Shown here: piece after piece, positions 18,236-26,993 of the stretch
Layout: each line of letters opens with the position of its first letter
Position numbering within the stretch: position 1 is the stretch's first letter
Source: Alphaproteobacteria bacterium
GTDB taxonomy: Bacteria; Pseudomonadota; Alphaproteobacteria; Micavibrionales; UBA2020
Reading direction: 5' to 3'
Length of the DNA stretch: 64,000 nt
Assembly (NCBI GenBank): GCA_025934695.1
Contig: JAICWS010000003.1
Coordinates: 62,001 to 126,000, forward strand
Translations under genes and position numbers: made by a program
The notes under the pieces: generated by a model
The model's database searches: none
What the model was told of the DNA's origin: nothing
What the model saw: the letters and a program-made list of their open reading frames with translations, nothing else

Positions 18236-18276
18236 TTGACATAATTGTTGACTCCTGGCGCGCGATTTCCTATGGT
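18236..18276 (+). promoter_or_regulatory. Predicted promoter, TTGACATAA class
   Basis: TTGACATAA begins at 18236. A second box TTGACT (18248-18253) stands exactly 17 bases before TATGGT (18271-18276), the more likely working pair. It lies directly behind the stop codon of the preceding gene and drives the HExxH gene. Confidence 0.6.
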
Positions 18277-18312
18277 GCCGCCCATCATCAACAATGCGCG
18301 ATTCCACCTGCC

Positions 18313-19026
18313 ATGAAGCTGTCCGACAAGAACAAGGCGTTGCTGCGCAATACCCTCCTCTTCAAGAAGAAGGTGCCTTGGTGGATAAAGCTGCTGCGCG
18401 CCGGCACTGTCGGGACGCTGATGATCCTGGGTCTCCAGCACCTCGTACTACCCAACCTGCCGGGCCGCGGCCTGACGCCCGGCGAAGTCAAAATGCTGAC
18501 GCCCATCTTTAAAAACTCGGTCGATTATTCCAGGGTTCGCATCCACCAGTCTTTCGTCTCCGACGCGATGCGCAAGGTATTCCGCGCAGGCGCGATCACC
18601 TTCGGCAGCACGATCCTCGAAGACGACCGGACGCCCGACTATTCGGCCCCCGGCGTGCCTTTCTGGCAGAGCTATAAATTCACGCATGAAATGACCCACG
18701 TCTGGCAGAACCAAAATGGGGTTCATGACGACCCGGTGCGCACCGCCGAGCGTTTCTTCGCGAAGCTCAATCCTTGGGACAAGCAGTTCCCCACCTATGT
18801 CTACCGCCTGAAGGACGGCCGCGACCTGACCGACTTTACGGTCGAACAGCAGGCGAGCATCGTCCCCGACTACAACTTCGTGGTAAAAGCCGCCGACGCG
18901 GCGAAGAAGGACGTGCAGTCCCCGCTCGACGCGGACAAATTCGCTTCGCCAGGCGAGCGCAAGGCCGCCTATGAATCAACGCTGAAGAACTTCCTGAAAA
19001 ATCCATCCTATCCGCGCCACCGATAG
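18313..19026 (+). CDS. Putative HExxH metalloprotein (vgr-related type)
   Basis: 237 residues. A short membrane helix lies near 33-50 (RAGTVGTLMILGLQHLVL), so the protein is probably anchored in the inner membrane. Around residue 120 is FTHEMTHVWQ, an HExxH zinc-binding site of the type in DUF4157-like and vgr-related proteins, where the surrounding fold is a minimal metallopeptidase. A distal third ligand is not obvious. The rest is helical and charged. It is likely followed in the same transcript by the 19067 gene. Confidence 0.7.
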   Translation: MKLSDKNKALLRNTLLFKKKVPWWIKLLRAGTVGTLMILGLQHLVLPNLPGRGLTPGEVKMLTPIFKNSVDYSRVRIHQSFVSDAMRKVFRAGAITFGSTILEDDRTPDYSAPGVPFWQSYKFTHEMTHVWQNQNGVHDDPVRTAERFFAKLNPWDKQFPTYVYRLKDGRDLTDFTVEQQASIVPDYNFVVKAADAAKKDVQSPLDADKFASPGERKAAYESTLKNFLKNPSYPRHR

Positions 19027-19066
19027 GCCGGTTTACAAAGCGGGAAAGCTCGGCTATTCCTTCGCC

Positions 19067-19570
19067 ATGAAGACCTACGTCGAATTTATCCGGCCAAGCA
19101 AGAAGACCCCCGCGGGCATCGCCACGAACGCGGAAGCATCCTCGCGCGATCCTCGGAAACTCGATATTCCGGCCAGCTGCGACATCTTCTATTTCTATGA
19201 CAGCCCGATCGGCAATGCCTACTTCTCATCGACCGAGCAATATAACCGCTCGAAGATGTATATCGTCGCAAGGCGGCTGCTGACGCGCGACGAAGCCAAG
19301 CAGCTGATTGCCCCGCGCCTGAAGAAAGACCAGGCGGCGCGCATCGTCTGGGACGCGAAGCTCGAGAACAATCGCCTCTTCGCGCTGACGCGCAATAACA
19401 ACATCGAAGTCGTGACGCGCGACAATATCGTGGTCGATGCGGACGGCCAGCGGCTGTGGCCGCGGCCCCGCGCAAAGAAAACGCTGGCCTTTGAATTCGA
19501 CGCCGCGCTTGACCATGATATTTCGGTGAAGAAGCCGGTGCGCTTCCGGCACAAGCCGCCGCAGCCCTAA
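19067..19570 (+). CDS. Hypothetical protein with C-terminal KPxRF tail
   Basis: 167 residues, soluble, alpha/beta in character, with no recognised domain. The N-terminal half contains CDIFYFYDSPIGNAYF and a basic middle. The end, ALDHDISVKKPVRFRH then KPPQP, matches the tail module shared by about thirteen accessory proteins in this window; LDHDI recurs in the 47724 protein. It follows the HExxH gene by 40 bases, and its stop overlaps the stop of the convergent membrane-protein operon by 4 bases. Confidence 0.75.
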   Translation: MKTYVEFIRPSKKTPAGIATNAEASSRDPRKLDIPASCDIFYFYDSPIGNAYFSSTEQYNRSKMYIVARRLLTRDEAKQLIAPRLKKDQAARIVWDAKLENNRLFALTRNNNIEVVTRDNIVVDADGQRLWPRPRAKKTLAFEFDAALDHDISVKKPVRFRHKPPQP

Positions 19571-20151
19571 CGGGGCGCGCTGCCGGGCAGGACGGGCCGG
19601 GCATAGCTGGCGACGGAGCTTGCTACCGGCGCTTCCGGCGGGAATTTCAGCCGCAGCGATTTTCCGACAAAAATGTCTTTTTCAAGCGGCAGACCCGCGT
19701 CGGCGGCGGCATAAATCTTATCGACCAGGGCGCTAGCCTGGCGGTGCGCCTCCGCCGCCTTGTGGTCGCGCAGGCTGACCTTGGTGACGGCGACGACGTC
19801 GAGAAACTGGCGCCGCAAATGCGCATGACCGCGCGCGAGGCTGCAACCAGCGTCGCCCGCGATCAGGCCGCCGCCCGTGAGCATGGAACCGACGGTGACG
19901 GCCACGAGCAGCGGCGACGCCGTGCCGGCGACGCCCAGGCAGACGCCGACGAGGGCCGCAGCAAGAAAGACGAACGGTAGCGGACGCCAGAGCTTTTCCA
20001 CCCACCAGCGCCTGCCCAGCGTCGTATCGCAACGCTCCATGCCCTTTTTGACATCGGCGTCGCTCATCGTGCGCACGCTCTTTTCGACGGCGCGCACGAA
20101 TCTTTTGCTCAGTACATCCAGCATCTTCTCATTTAAGGATCTGAAAAGCAT
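19567..20151 (-). CDS. Two-TM tail-family membrane protein A
   Basis: 194 residues, last gene of a four-gene operon. An amphipathic N-terminus with MSDADVKKGMERCD (about 29-42) is followed by two close hydrophobic helices (about 58-95), then a charged helix, and the module AGLPLEKDIFVGK followed by SLRLKFPPE, with about 20 further residues. The layout matches the next two genes: M-T/S-E/D-A-E/D, two helices, helix, GLPLE tail. They are divergent paralogues. Function unknown. It is separated from the upstream gene by 9 bases. Confidence 0.75.
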   Translation of the reverse strand: MLFRSLNEKMLDVLSKRFVRAVEKSVRTMSDADVKKGMERCDTTLGRRWWVEKLWRPLPFVFLAAALVGVCLGVAGTASPLLVAVTVGSMLTGGGLIAGDAGCSLARGHAHLRRQFLDVVAVTKVSLRDHKAAEAHRQASALVDKIYAAADAGLPLEKDIFVGKSLRLKFPPEAPVASSVASYARPVLPGSAPR

Positions 20152-20160
20152 GCTTGTGCC

Positions 20161-20700
20161 CTACAGACGGGGGTTGAGGAAGTCTTTGACGCGCGCGAAG
20201 CCGTGGCGCTGCGGCGGTTCGGGACGCTTGAGCTTCAGCGCGGGGCGGACCTTGATGCTCGCCTCCAGCGGCAGGCCGGCCTCGATCGCGGCATTGAAAT
20301 TCTCGGCGGCCTTGAGGCCGAGCAAGTGATCTGCCGCGCGCTGGCGCTCCGCATCCTGCTCCGCCGCGATGCGCGCCGTCACTTTCGCGTTAAACGCATC
20401 GGTCATCTTGTTGCGCTGGTGCAGGGCGATCCGGAGGGCATAGCCGGCGGCCACGGACGCGCCGACCAGATAAGCTCCGCCGATGACAAGCCCGCCCACG
20501 CCAGAAGCGGCGGCAAGCGACCCCGCCATGACGGCCTTGGTGATCTGGCCGACAGCGATGGCCGGTATCGTCGTATAGGCGATGAACTTGGTGATCTTCG
20601 GCTGCCGATCCAGCAGCCAATCGCGGCGCGCGATGGCGGCCTCGAGCTCGGCCTCGGTCATCTTTTTTGGCATCATCGCGCTGAAAAAAGGAATTCTCAT
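20161..20700 (-). CDS. Two-TM tail-family membrane protein B
   Basis: 179 residues, paralogue of its neighbours. MTEAELEAAIARRD (near 13-26) precedes two membrane segments (about 38-82, TTIPAIAVGQITKAVMAGSL and VGGLVIGGAYLVGASVAAGY in outline), a helical region with NFNAAIEAGLPLEA, and the tail SIKVRPALKLKRPEPP. The protein ends 17 residues later. The repeated D/E-rich N-terminal motif and the tail flank a variable membrane core. Ten bases separate it from protein C. Confidence 0.75.
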   Translation of the reverse strand: MRIPFFSAMMPKKMTEAELEAAIARRDWLLDRQPKITKFIAYTTIPAIAVGQITKAVMAGSLAAASGVGGLVIGGAYLVGASVAAGYALRIALHQRNKMTDAFNAKVTARIAAEQDAERQRAADHLLGLKAAENFNAAIEAGLPLEASIKVRPALKLKRPEPPQRHGFARVKDFLNPRL

Positions 20701-20710
20701 GCGCGCCGCC

Positions 20711-21244
20711 TTAACAGGAAGGCCGGAAGATATCCATCACGCGGGCAAAGCCATTGTGATGATCGGGCATCGGCGGCGCGGGGAACTTGAGGCGCAGCGC
20801 CTTGCGGACGGAAATCGAATTTTCCAGCGGCAGCCCGGCATTCACCGCGGCGTTGAATTTATCTTCCGCGGTCATGATGCGCAGGCGCTCGGCCTCCGCT
20901 TCCGCGGCCTGGCGCGCTTCCACCTTGACGGTGAGCGCCTCGAAAAATCCTTCGCGCCGCTGCTGCGCCTGCGTCATGATGCCTTTGTACGCGTAGCCCA
21001 AGCCGAAGAATGTGCCGAAGCCGCTGCCGAGCGTCGCCGGCAATACCAGCGGCGTGAAAACCCAGCCGCCCGCGGCGAGCGCGATGATGCCGCCGAGGGG
21101 CGCGGCGAAGATCGTCGCATGCGCCACGATCGCGCCAACATTCGGCCATTTGCGCAGCGTTTTGTCACAGCGCTGAATGCCGGCTTCCAGCTCGGCTTCC
21201 GTCATATCGACCGGCTTCTTTTTGTCGAGGAAAGGAATTTTCAT
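20711..21244 (-). CDS. Two-TM tail-family membrane protein C
   Basis: 177 residues. MTEAELEAGIQRCDKTL (near 14-30) is nearly the same as in protein B; two hydrophobic helices follow (about 40-85), then a basic helix and FNAAVNAGLPLEN with SISVRKALRLKFPAPP. The region HNGFARVMDIF after the tail corresponds to HGFARVKDFL in protein B, so the homology reaches to the C-terminus. It overlaps the 21241 gene by 4 bases (ATGA type), showing translational coupling. Confidence 0.78.
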   Translation of the reverse strand: MKIPFLDKKKPVDMTEAELEAGIQRCDKTLRKWPNVGAIVAHATIFAAPLGGIIALAAGGWVFTPLVLPATLGSGFGTFFGLGYAYKGIMTQAQQRREGFFEALTVKVEARQAAEAEAERLRIMTAEDKFNAAVNAGLPLENSISVRKALRLKFPAPPMPDHHNGFARVMDIFRPSC

Positions 21245-21843
21245 GGCGTCATTCGCTTCACCAGGCGCAACGGCGCCTTGACCGCCACCGGTTGTTCGAG
21301 CGGCAGGCCGCGATTGATGCTGACGCTGAGCTGCCGCCCGCCTTCCAGCTTGCCGATCGCCGTGCAGACGAAGTCGTGCGATTTTTCGGGCAGCGCCAGC
21401 ACCTTCAGGCGCTCATGCAGCTCGTCGCGGCGCTTGCAGAGCGTCGCGATCTGCTGCTGGTAGGGCTCCTGGTCTTTGTTGTCGTGGGCCACCATCATCA
21501 GTTCTTCCGCCGCCTGTTCGAGGTAATCGCTGTCGTAGCGGCGCAGGACTTCTTCGCCCGCGCTCAAGGTCATGGCGAGGTTCCCGGCCGCGCTCAGGTA
21601 AAGGTCGCGCAGCCCGTCGGCGATGGATTGGTCCGCCTCGGGCGATGTCGGGTCTTCGAGGAATTTTTCGATGGCTTTGACGCTGCGGTGAAAATCCTTG
21701 CGGGCCTGTTCGCCGAACCCCGTCACCGTCTCCGCCGACCAGCGCTGGTTTTCCAGTTCCCGGATAAGCGGGTTCATCTGGGCTTGGGCCTCGGGTCCGG
21801 CGTCTTCATAGGAGGGGTATGTGGGCTTTTTGATCTCGGGCAT
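21241..21843 (-). CDS. Helical tail-family protein, first gene of the operon
   Basis: 200 residues, soluble and almost wholly helical, acidic. Tyrosine/proline-rich start PEIKKPTYPSYEDAG, long helical bundle (about 20-165) with likely coiled coil near 130-155, ending in RGLPLEQPVAVKAPLRLVK. Unlike the three genes after it there is no membrane segment. It is the promoter-proximal gene, with GGAG before ATG and a TTGACA-N17-TAAACT promoter just upstream. A soluble partner of the membrane proteins is a reasonable inference only. Confidence 0.75.
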   Translation of the reverse strand: MPEIKKPTYPSYEDAGPEAQAQMNPLIRELENQRWSAETVTGFGEQARKDFHRSVKAIEKFLEDPTSPEADQSIADGLRDLYLSAAGNLAMTLSAGEEVLRRYDSDYLEQAAEELMMVAHDNKDQEPYQQQIATLCKRRDELHERLKVLALPEKSHDFVCTAIGKLEGGRQLSVSINRGLPLEQPVAVKAPLRLVKRMTP

Positions 21844-21864
21844 GGTTTTCTCCAGCGTTGGGGG

Positions 21865-21893
21865 AGTTTATATATTTACATAATAAATGTCAA
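21865..21893 (-). promoter_or_regulatory. Predicted promoter of the tail-family operon
   Basis: On the minus strand TTGACA (21893-21888) and TAAACT (21870-21865) are 17 bases apart, in a very AT-rich patch containing ATTATGTAAATATA. The predicted transcript starts about 15 bases before the first gene. Confidence 0.65.
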
Positions 21894-21927
21894 GCGAAAT
21901 AAGCCCCTCTATCCCTCAAAAGGCCGG

Positions 21928-21956
21928 TTGACGGGAAAGCCGGGCGGGGGGATACT
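21928..21956 (+). promoter_or_regulatory. Possible promoter for the 65-residue gene
   Basis: TTGACG (21928-21933) and GATACT (21951-21956) with a 17-base spacer, 24 bases before the start of the small gene. The GC-rich spacer makes it weaker than its divergent partner. Confidence 0.4.
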
Positions 21957-21979
21957 GGGACGTTATTTGGAGTTTTTAC

Positions 21980-22177
21980 ATGTTCTTCGCACGCGTCAAT
22001 TTCCTGGCCAATTCCTTCAACAGCGCGATTTCGGCTTATGGCCGCACCGCGGCGCTGGGCATGGGCGCAAGCACCGTCATGGGCCTGGCCGACGACAAGA
22101 AGAACAAAAAGGGCGAAGGCGTCGAGAACACGCTGAAGGCTGTCGCCAAGATGTCCCTGCTGGGAATGCTGATGTAA
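21980..22177 (+). CDS. Small hypothetical protein (65 aa)
   Basis: A 65-residue protein with an amphipathic to hydrophobic N-terminal half (ANSFNSAISAYGRTAALGMG), a lysine-rich centre (DDKKNKKGEG) and a hydrophobic C-terminal helix (AVAKMSLLGMLM). It could be a small membrane-associated protein. TGGAG lies before the ATG and a TTGACG-N17-GATACT promoter is present upstream. No relatives are known to me. It is divergent from the tail-family operon. Confidence 0.5.
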   Translation: MFFARVNFLANSFNSAISAYGRTAALGMGASTVMGLADDKKNKKGEGVENTLKAVAKMSLLGMLM

Positions 22178-22215
22178 CAGGCTTTCACGCCTGCTCTCAA
22201 ACACTCAACGTTACG

Positions 22216-22316
22216 ACCACCCCGACGAAAGTCGGGGTCCAGTCAATTTGACTTCTATCTCATAAATAATGCGATAGGAGTTGTATAAACTGGACCCCGA
22301 CTTTCGTCGGGGTGGT
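22216..22316. repeat. Nested inverted repeat with GAAA-loop hairpin arms
   Basis: Two perfectly complementary 28-base arms (22216-22243 and 22289-22316) flank a 45-base AT-rich centre. Each arm itself folds as CCCCGAC-GAAA-GTCGGGG (or its complement). It lies between the 65-residue gene and the usg gene and may be a dispersed palindromic element or a bidirectional terminator. Confidence 0.8.
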
Positions 22317-22329
22317 CCAGTTTAAATCC

Positions 22330-22593
22330 TTAATGGATGAGATATTCCGCGCTGCCGTACCGGATCTCGTCCGGCGTGATGAGCTTTTTGTTCGCGACGC
22401 GAACGGAATGCAGCTTGCCTTCGATCTCTTTCACCCAGAAATCCAGGAATCGCCGCAGCTCCGGGAAATGGGGTGCGAGGTCGTATTCCTGCCAGAGAAA
22501 TGTTTGGAGAAGCTTCGGGTGGTCGGGCATGTGATACAGAATTTCAGCGGTCGTGAGCCGGTAGTCACGCAGTTGCAAAACTAAATTTGCCAT
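22330..22593 (-). CDS. usg: Usg-family protein
   Basis: 87 residues of the small Usg family found widely in alphaproteobacteria, often near trp genes; biochemical role unknown. Family hallmarks are DYRLTTAEILYHMPDHP, WQEYDLAP and EGKLHSVRVA. ATG 22593 follows AAGGAGG and fits the family length; an in-frame ATG at 22623 would add ten unrelated residues. It is divergent from groESL and transcribed toward the nested inverted repeat. Confidence 0.88.
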   Translation of the reverse strand: MANLVLQLRDYRLTTAEILYHMPDHPKLLQTFLWQEYDLAPHFPELRRFLDFWVKEIEGKLHSVRVANKKLITPDEIRYGSAEYLIH

Positions 22594-22708
22594 ATACCTG
22601 AAACCTCCTTCTAAATCTGGCATATCCTTTAACAGTAAGTAACAATCCCCTATTACTATTTAACCATAAATTAGGCGTTTTGTGCCAAAAAACTGCAATA
22701 TCAAAGAG

Positions 22709-22735
22709 TTAGCACTCTTTCCCCATGAGTGCCAA
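22709..22735. promoter_or_regulatory. CIRCE operator, distal copy
   Basis: TTAGCACTC, 9 bases, GAGTGCCAA: the HrcA-binding CIRCE inverted repeat with one mismatch in the right arm. It lies 167 bases before groES and about 50 bases upstream of the predicted -35. Confidence 0.9.
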
Positions 22736-22784
22736 AAAGAGAGTAATGCCTTTGGTTTTATTCACTTTTCCGATCAGATTCAGG

Positions 22785-22813
22785 TTGAAAAATACCCCCG
22801 GCAAGGTTACATC
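22785..22813 (+). promoter_or_regulatory. Predicted groESL promoter
   Basis: TTGAAA (22785-22790), 17 bases, TACATC (22808-22813), immediately followed by the proximal CIRCE. The TTGAAA box and C-rich spacer (ACCCCC) also leave a heat-shock sigma factor possible. Confidence 0.5.
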
Positions 22814-22814
22814 T

Positions 22815-22841
22815 TTGGCACTTACCCGAGGGGAGTGCTAA
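22815..22841. promoter_or_regulatory. CIRCE operator, proximal copy
   Basis: TTGGCACTT, 9 bases, GAGTGCTAA. Perfect right arm, two mismatches in the left. It overlaps the expected transcription start of groESL, the classical position for HrcA repression. Confidence 0.9.
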
Positions 22842-22901
22842 TGGTTAGGCTTCCTTTGAAACCGGGTATTCAACCTTGCTTTATGAGAAGGAAATCACCT
22901 C

Positions 22902-23216
22902 ATGAAATTCCGTCCTCTGCATGACCGCGTCCTGCTGCGTCGCCTGGAAAGCGATTCCAAGACCGCCGGCGGCATCATCATCCCCGACACCGCGAAAGAA
23001 AAACCCGCACAGGGTGAAGTCGTGGCCGTCGGCACCGGCGTCCGTGACGAACACGGCAAACTACAACCGCTCGCCGTGAAAGAAGGCGACATCGTGCTGT
23101 TCAGCAAATGGTCCGGCACCGAAGTCAACATCGACAACGAAGAGCTCCTGGTCGTCAAAGAAGCCGACATCATGGGCATCATCGAAAACAAGGCCAAGAA
23201 GTCCAAGGCCGCTTAA
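22902..23216 (+). CDS. groES: Co-chaperonin GroES
   Basis: The 10-kDa heptameric lid of the GroEL chamber, 104 residues. The start [15 protein letters not shown], the mobile loop [20 protein letters not shown]-like region near 18-38 and [11 protein letters not shown] are all standard. GAAGGAA lies before the ATG. It is the first gene of the groESL operon under two CIRCE operators, so HrcA-type heat-shock control is expected. Normal in every respect. Confidence 0.98.
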   Translation: MKFRPLHDRVLLRRLESDSKTAGGIIIPDTAKEKPAQGEVVAVGTGVRDEHGKLQPLAVKEGDIVLFSKWSGTEVNIDNEELLVVKEADIMGIIENKAKKSKAA

Positions 23217-23231
23217 GTTAAACAGAGTTAA

Positions 23232-24884
<1,653 letters not shown>

Positions 24885-24910
24885 TCTCTCGACCTAGACA
24901 AGCTAAAGAA

Positions 24911-24939
24911 AAGGCCGGGTTGAAAGACCCGGCCTTTTT
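24911..24939 (+). terminator. groESL Rho-independent terminator
   Basis: Stem AAGGCCGGG / CCCGGCCTT with an 8-base loop followed by TTTTT, 26 bases after the groEL stop. Confidence 0.9.
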
Positions 24940-25101
24940 CGTTGCTCAAATTTGTACTCCCCTCTTATATGCGAGGCGAGCGACGCCCGCACTTGTGAGC
25001 ATAAAGTCTTATTGCTAATCTCAATCGTCGCTGAGCCCAGTATGGGCATTGAAAATTATATTATGGCGCTATTGTTGACTTCATAAGAAAACGGAGCATA
25101 A

Positions 25102-26304
25102 ATGACAACCGCCCAAATTGAAATGTTCGAAGCCGAAGAAGAGCAAGAGGCACTTGAAAATGAAGATGATCTTGACGCTCTTGATATCGGTACGCTGTCG
25201 ACAGCGATCGTCAATTCAACCGACTGGACAGTCGATACAATTTTAAACCAGGTTCGCAAAGGCAACATTCTTCTTAATCCAGATTTTCAGCGCCGCGACG
25301 CTTGGGTAAAGAAAAGGAAAAGCGAATTCATTGAGTCTCTGTTTCTGAACTTCCCTGTACCCCAAATCGTGTTGGCAGCCGACAAGACCCACAAGGGGAA
25401 GTATATTGTGATTGACGGTAAACAGCGCTTGCTAAGCATGAGTCAATTCGCCTCAACTGGCGAAGGGGATATATTCGAAGAACTTAAACTTACCGGGCTT
25501 CAAGTTAGAAAGGACTTGAATGGAAAGTCATTAACCATGCTACGACAAGACTCCCGGTTTTCCGACGATATTCGCGCATGGGAGAATGAAACAATTCGCA
25601 CGGTTGTTGTGAAGAATTGGCCGAATGAAACATTTCTATATCATGTTTTTCTTCGCCTGAACACCAACAGTGTTGGATTGTCCCCACAGGAACTCAGGCA
25701 AGCGCTCCACCCGGGTCCATTTATTGATTTTGCCGCGAAGGAGTCTAGCAATAGCAATGCCATACGAGAGATGCTTTCTATCTCTAAGCCTGACTTTCGG
25801 ATGCGGGATGTTGAGATTTTTATTCGCTATTTTGCATTCAAATATTTTATCCATCGCTACAACGGATCGATGAAAGATCTCTTAGATATGGTATGTGCCG
25901 AATTCAACGCAGCTTGGGAGGAGCGCAAGGTCGAACTGATGAAGGACGCGCAAAAGCTTGAGCACGCCCATCAAGTAACCAAAAGCATTTTTGGCGAATC
26001 GTCATATCGTAAATGGACGGGCGAAAGATTTGAAAGAAAGTTCAACAGGGCAATCTTTGATATCATGGCGTTCTATTTTTGCAATGATTCCGTGGCCGTC
26101 AAAGTGCAAGGGAATGAAGCCGCTCTTAAAAAGGGATTTCAAGAACTTTGCGCTGGAGATCGAAACTTCATTGCCTCTCTTGAACGAACAACAAAATCCA
26201 TTGAAGCAACGTCCTATCGTTTGGCAAAATGGGCGACCGTTCTCAACGGCGCACTAGGGACTTCACTGCCGATATTCAAAGTTGAAAACGGTAGGCTTAT
26301 GTAG
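25102..26304 (+). CDS. DUF262 (GmrS-like/ParB-like) protein
   Basis: 400 residues. After an acidic leader, residues about 45-200 form a DUF262 domain: LNPDFQRRDAW, ESLFLNFPVPQIVL, and VIDGKQRLLSM near 104-114, the DGQQR-type motif thought to act in nucleotide binding or hydrolysis. The C-terminal half is helical and unassigned, without a clear DUF1524 HNH nuclease. The gene is clearly AT-rich compared with its neighbours. It is followed after 14 bases by an HEPN-like gene; DUF262 proteins occur in restriction-type defence (GmrSD is the named example). Defence role is inferred. Confidence 0.85.
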   Translation: MTTAQIEMFEAEEEQEALENEDDLDALDIGTLSTAIVNSTDWTVDTILNQVRKGNILLNPDFQRRDAWVKKRKSEFIESLFLNFPVPQIVLAADKTHKGKYIVIDGKQRLLSMSQFASTGEGDIFEELKLTGLQVRKDLNGKSLTMLRQDSRFSDDIRAWENETIRTVVVKNWPNETFLYHVFLRLNTNSVGLSPQELRQALHPGPFIDFAAKESSNSNAIREMLSISKPDFRMRDVEIFIRYFAFKYFIHRYNGSMKDLLDMVCAEFNAAWEERKVELMKDAQKLEHAHQVTKSIFGESSYRKWTGERFERKFNRAIFDIMAFYFCNDSVAVKVQGNEAALKKGFQELCAGDRNFIASLERTTKSIEATSYRLAKWATVLNGALGTSLPIFKVENGRLM

Positions 26305-26318
26305 GCGGACAACCGGGC

Positions 26319-26963
26319 ATGAACAGCACCCTCTACGCCTCTTTAACGCATCGCATTGACGAACTTCGGCGGCATATGCTGCCTGCTACATTTTCTGACA
26401 TCGGGGATTATACCGAGGGAGAAAGAGATATTGCTTTGGGGTTTCGGGTATTGGCTCACGCCGAGATCGAACATTATTTGGAAGAGCTTGCCACTAGTAC
26501 GTTAGATGACTGCGCAAAGGTGTTCTCTACTTCCAACCGGGTTAGTCGCGTTATTTTAGCTTTTGTCGCTTCATATCAGGCCGGCTGGGCAACGGAGGTT
26601 GGCGAGGAAAGTCCATTTACAGCCAATTCGCGAGCAAAACCGAAAGAACATTTTTCCGAAGCCCTTAACCGCGCAATTGGTCAATACAAGGAATCGATTA
26701 TTAAAGGCAATAATGGCGTCAAAGCTGCCAATCTGAAAACAATCTTCGTCCCTCTCGGCATCGACTTTCGCGAATCCAGTGATGAAGTCGATCAAACTTG
26801 GCTAAACAGCATAAATACCTTCGGAACCAACCGAGGCTTAACGGCCCATAAATCGAAGCGTGTACATAATCAGATTGACCCTAAAAGTGAGTTCGATGAG
26901 GTTGACGCAATAGTACAGGGGTTAAAAGAGTTCGATGCTTTAGTGTTTTCCTTGTCGCAGTAA
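26319..26963 (+). CDS. HEPN-like putative RNase paired with DUF262
   Basis: 214 residues, helical. The motif NRGLTAHKS near residue 170 gives R-x4-H, the catalytic signature of HEPN ribonucleases, in the context seen in the RiboL-PSP/MAE_28990-type HEPN group that has been linked to DUF262 partners. The N-terminal half contains a charged helical region (GFRVLAHAEIEHYLEELA). It shares low GC with the gene before it and is surely co-transcribed. The pair resembles a toxin-like effector with a sensor, but no activity is proven by sequence. Confidence 0.7.
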   Translation: MNSTLYASLTHRIDELRRHMLPATFSDIGDYTEGERDIALGFRVLAHAEIEHYLEELATSTLDDCAKVFSTSNRVSRVILAFVASYQAGWATEVGEESPFTANSRAKPKEHFSEALNRAIGQYKESIIKGNNGVKAANLKTIFVPLGIDFRESSDEVDQTWLNSINTFGTNRGLTAHKSKRVHNQIDPKSEFDEVDAIVQGLKEFDALVFSLSQ

Positions 26964-26993
26964 ATATTTCTCGGCGCAGTATTGGCTATTATT

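Noticed and set aside
24940-25101. Search for an attachment site or tRNA bordering the DUF262 pair
   Set aside because: No tRNA, direct repeat or integrase was found on either side.
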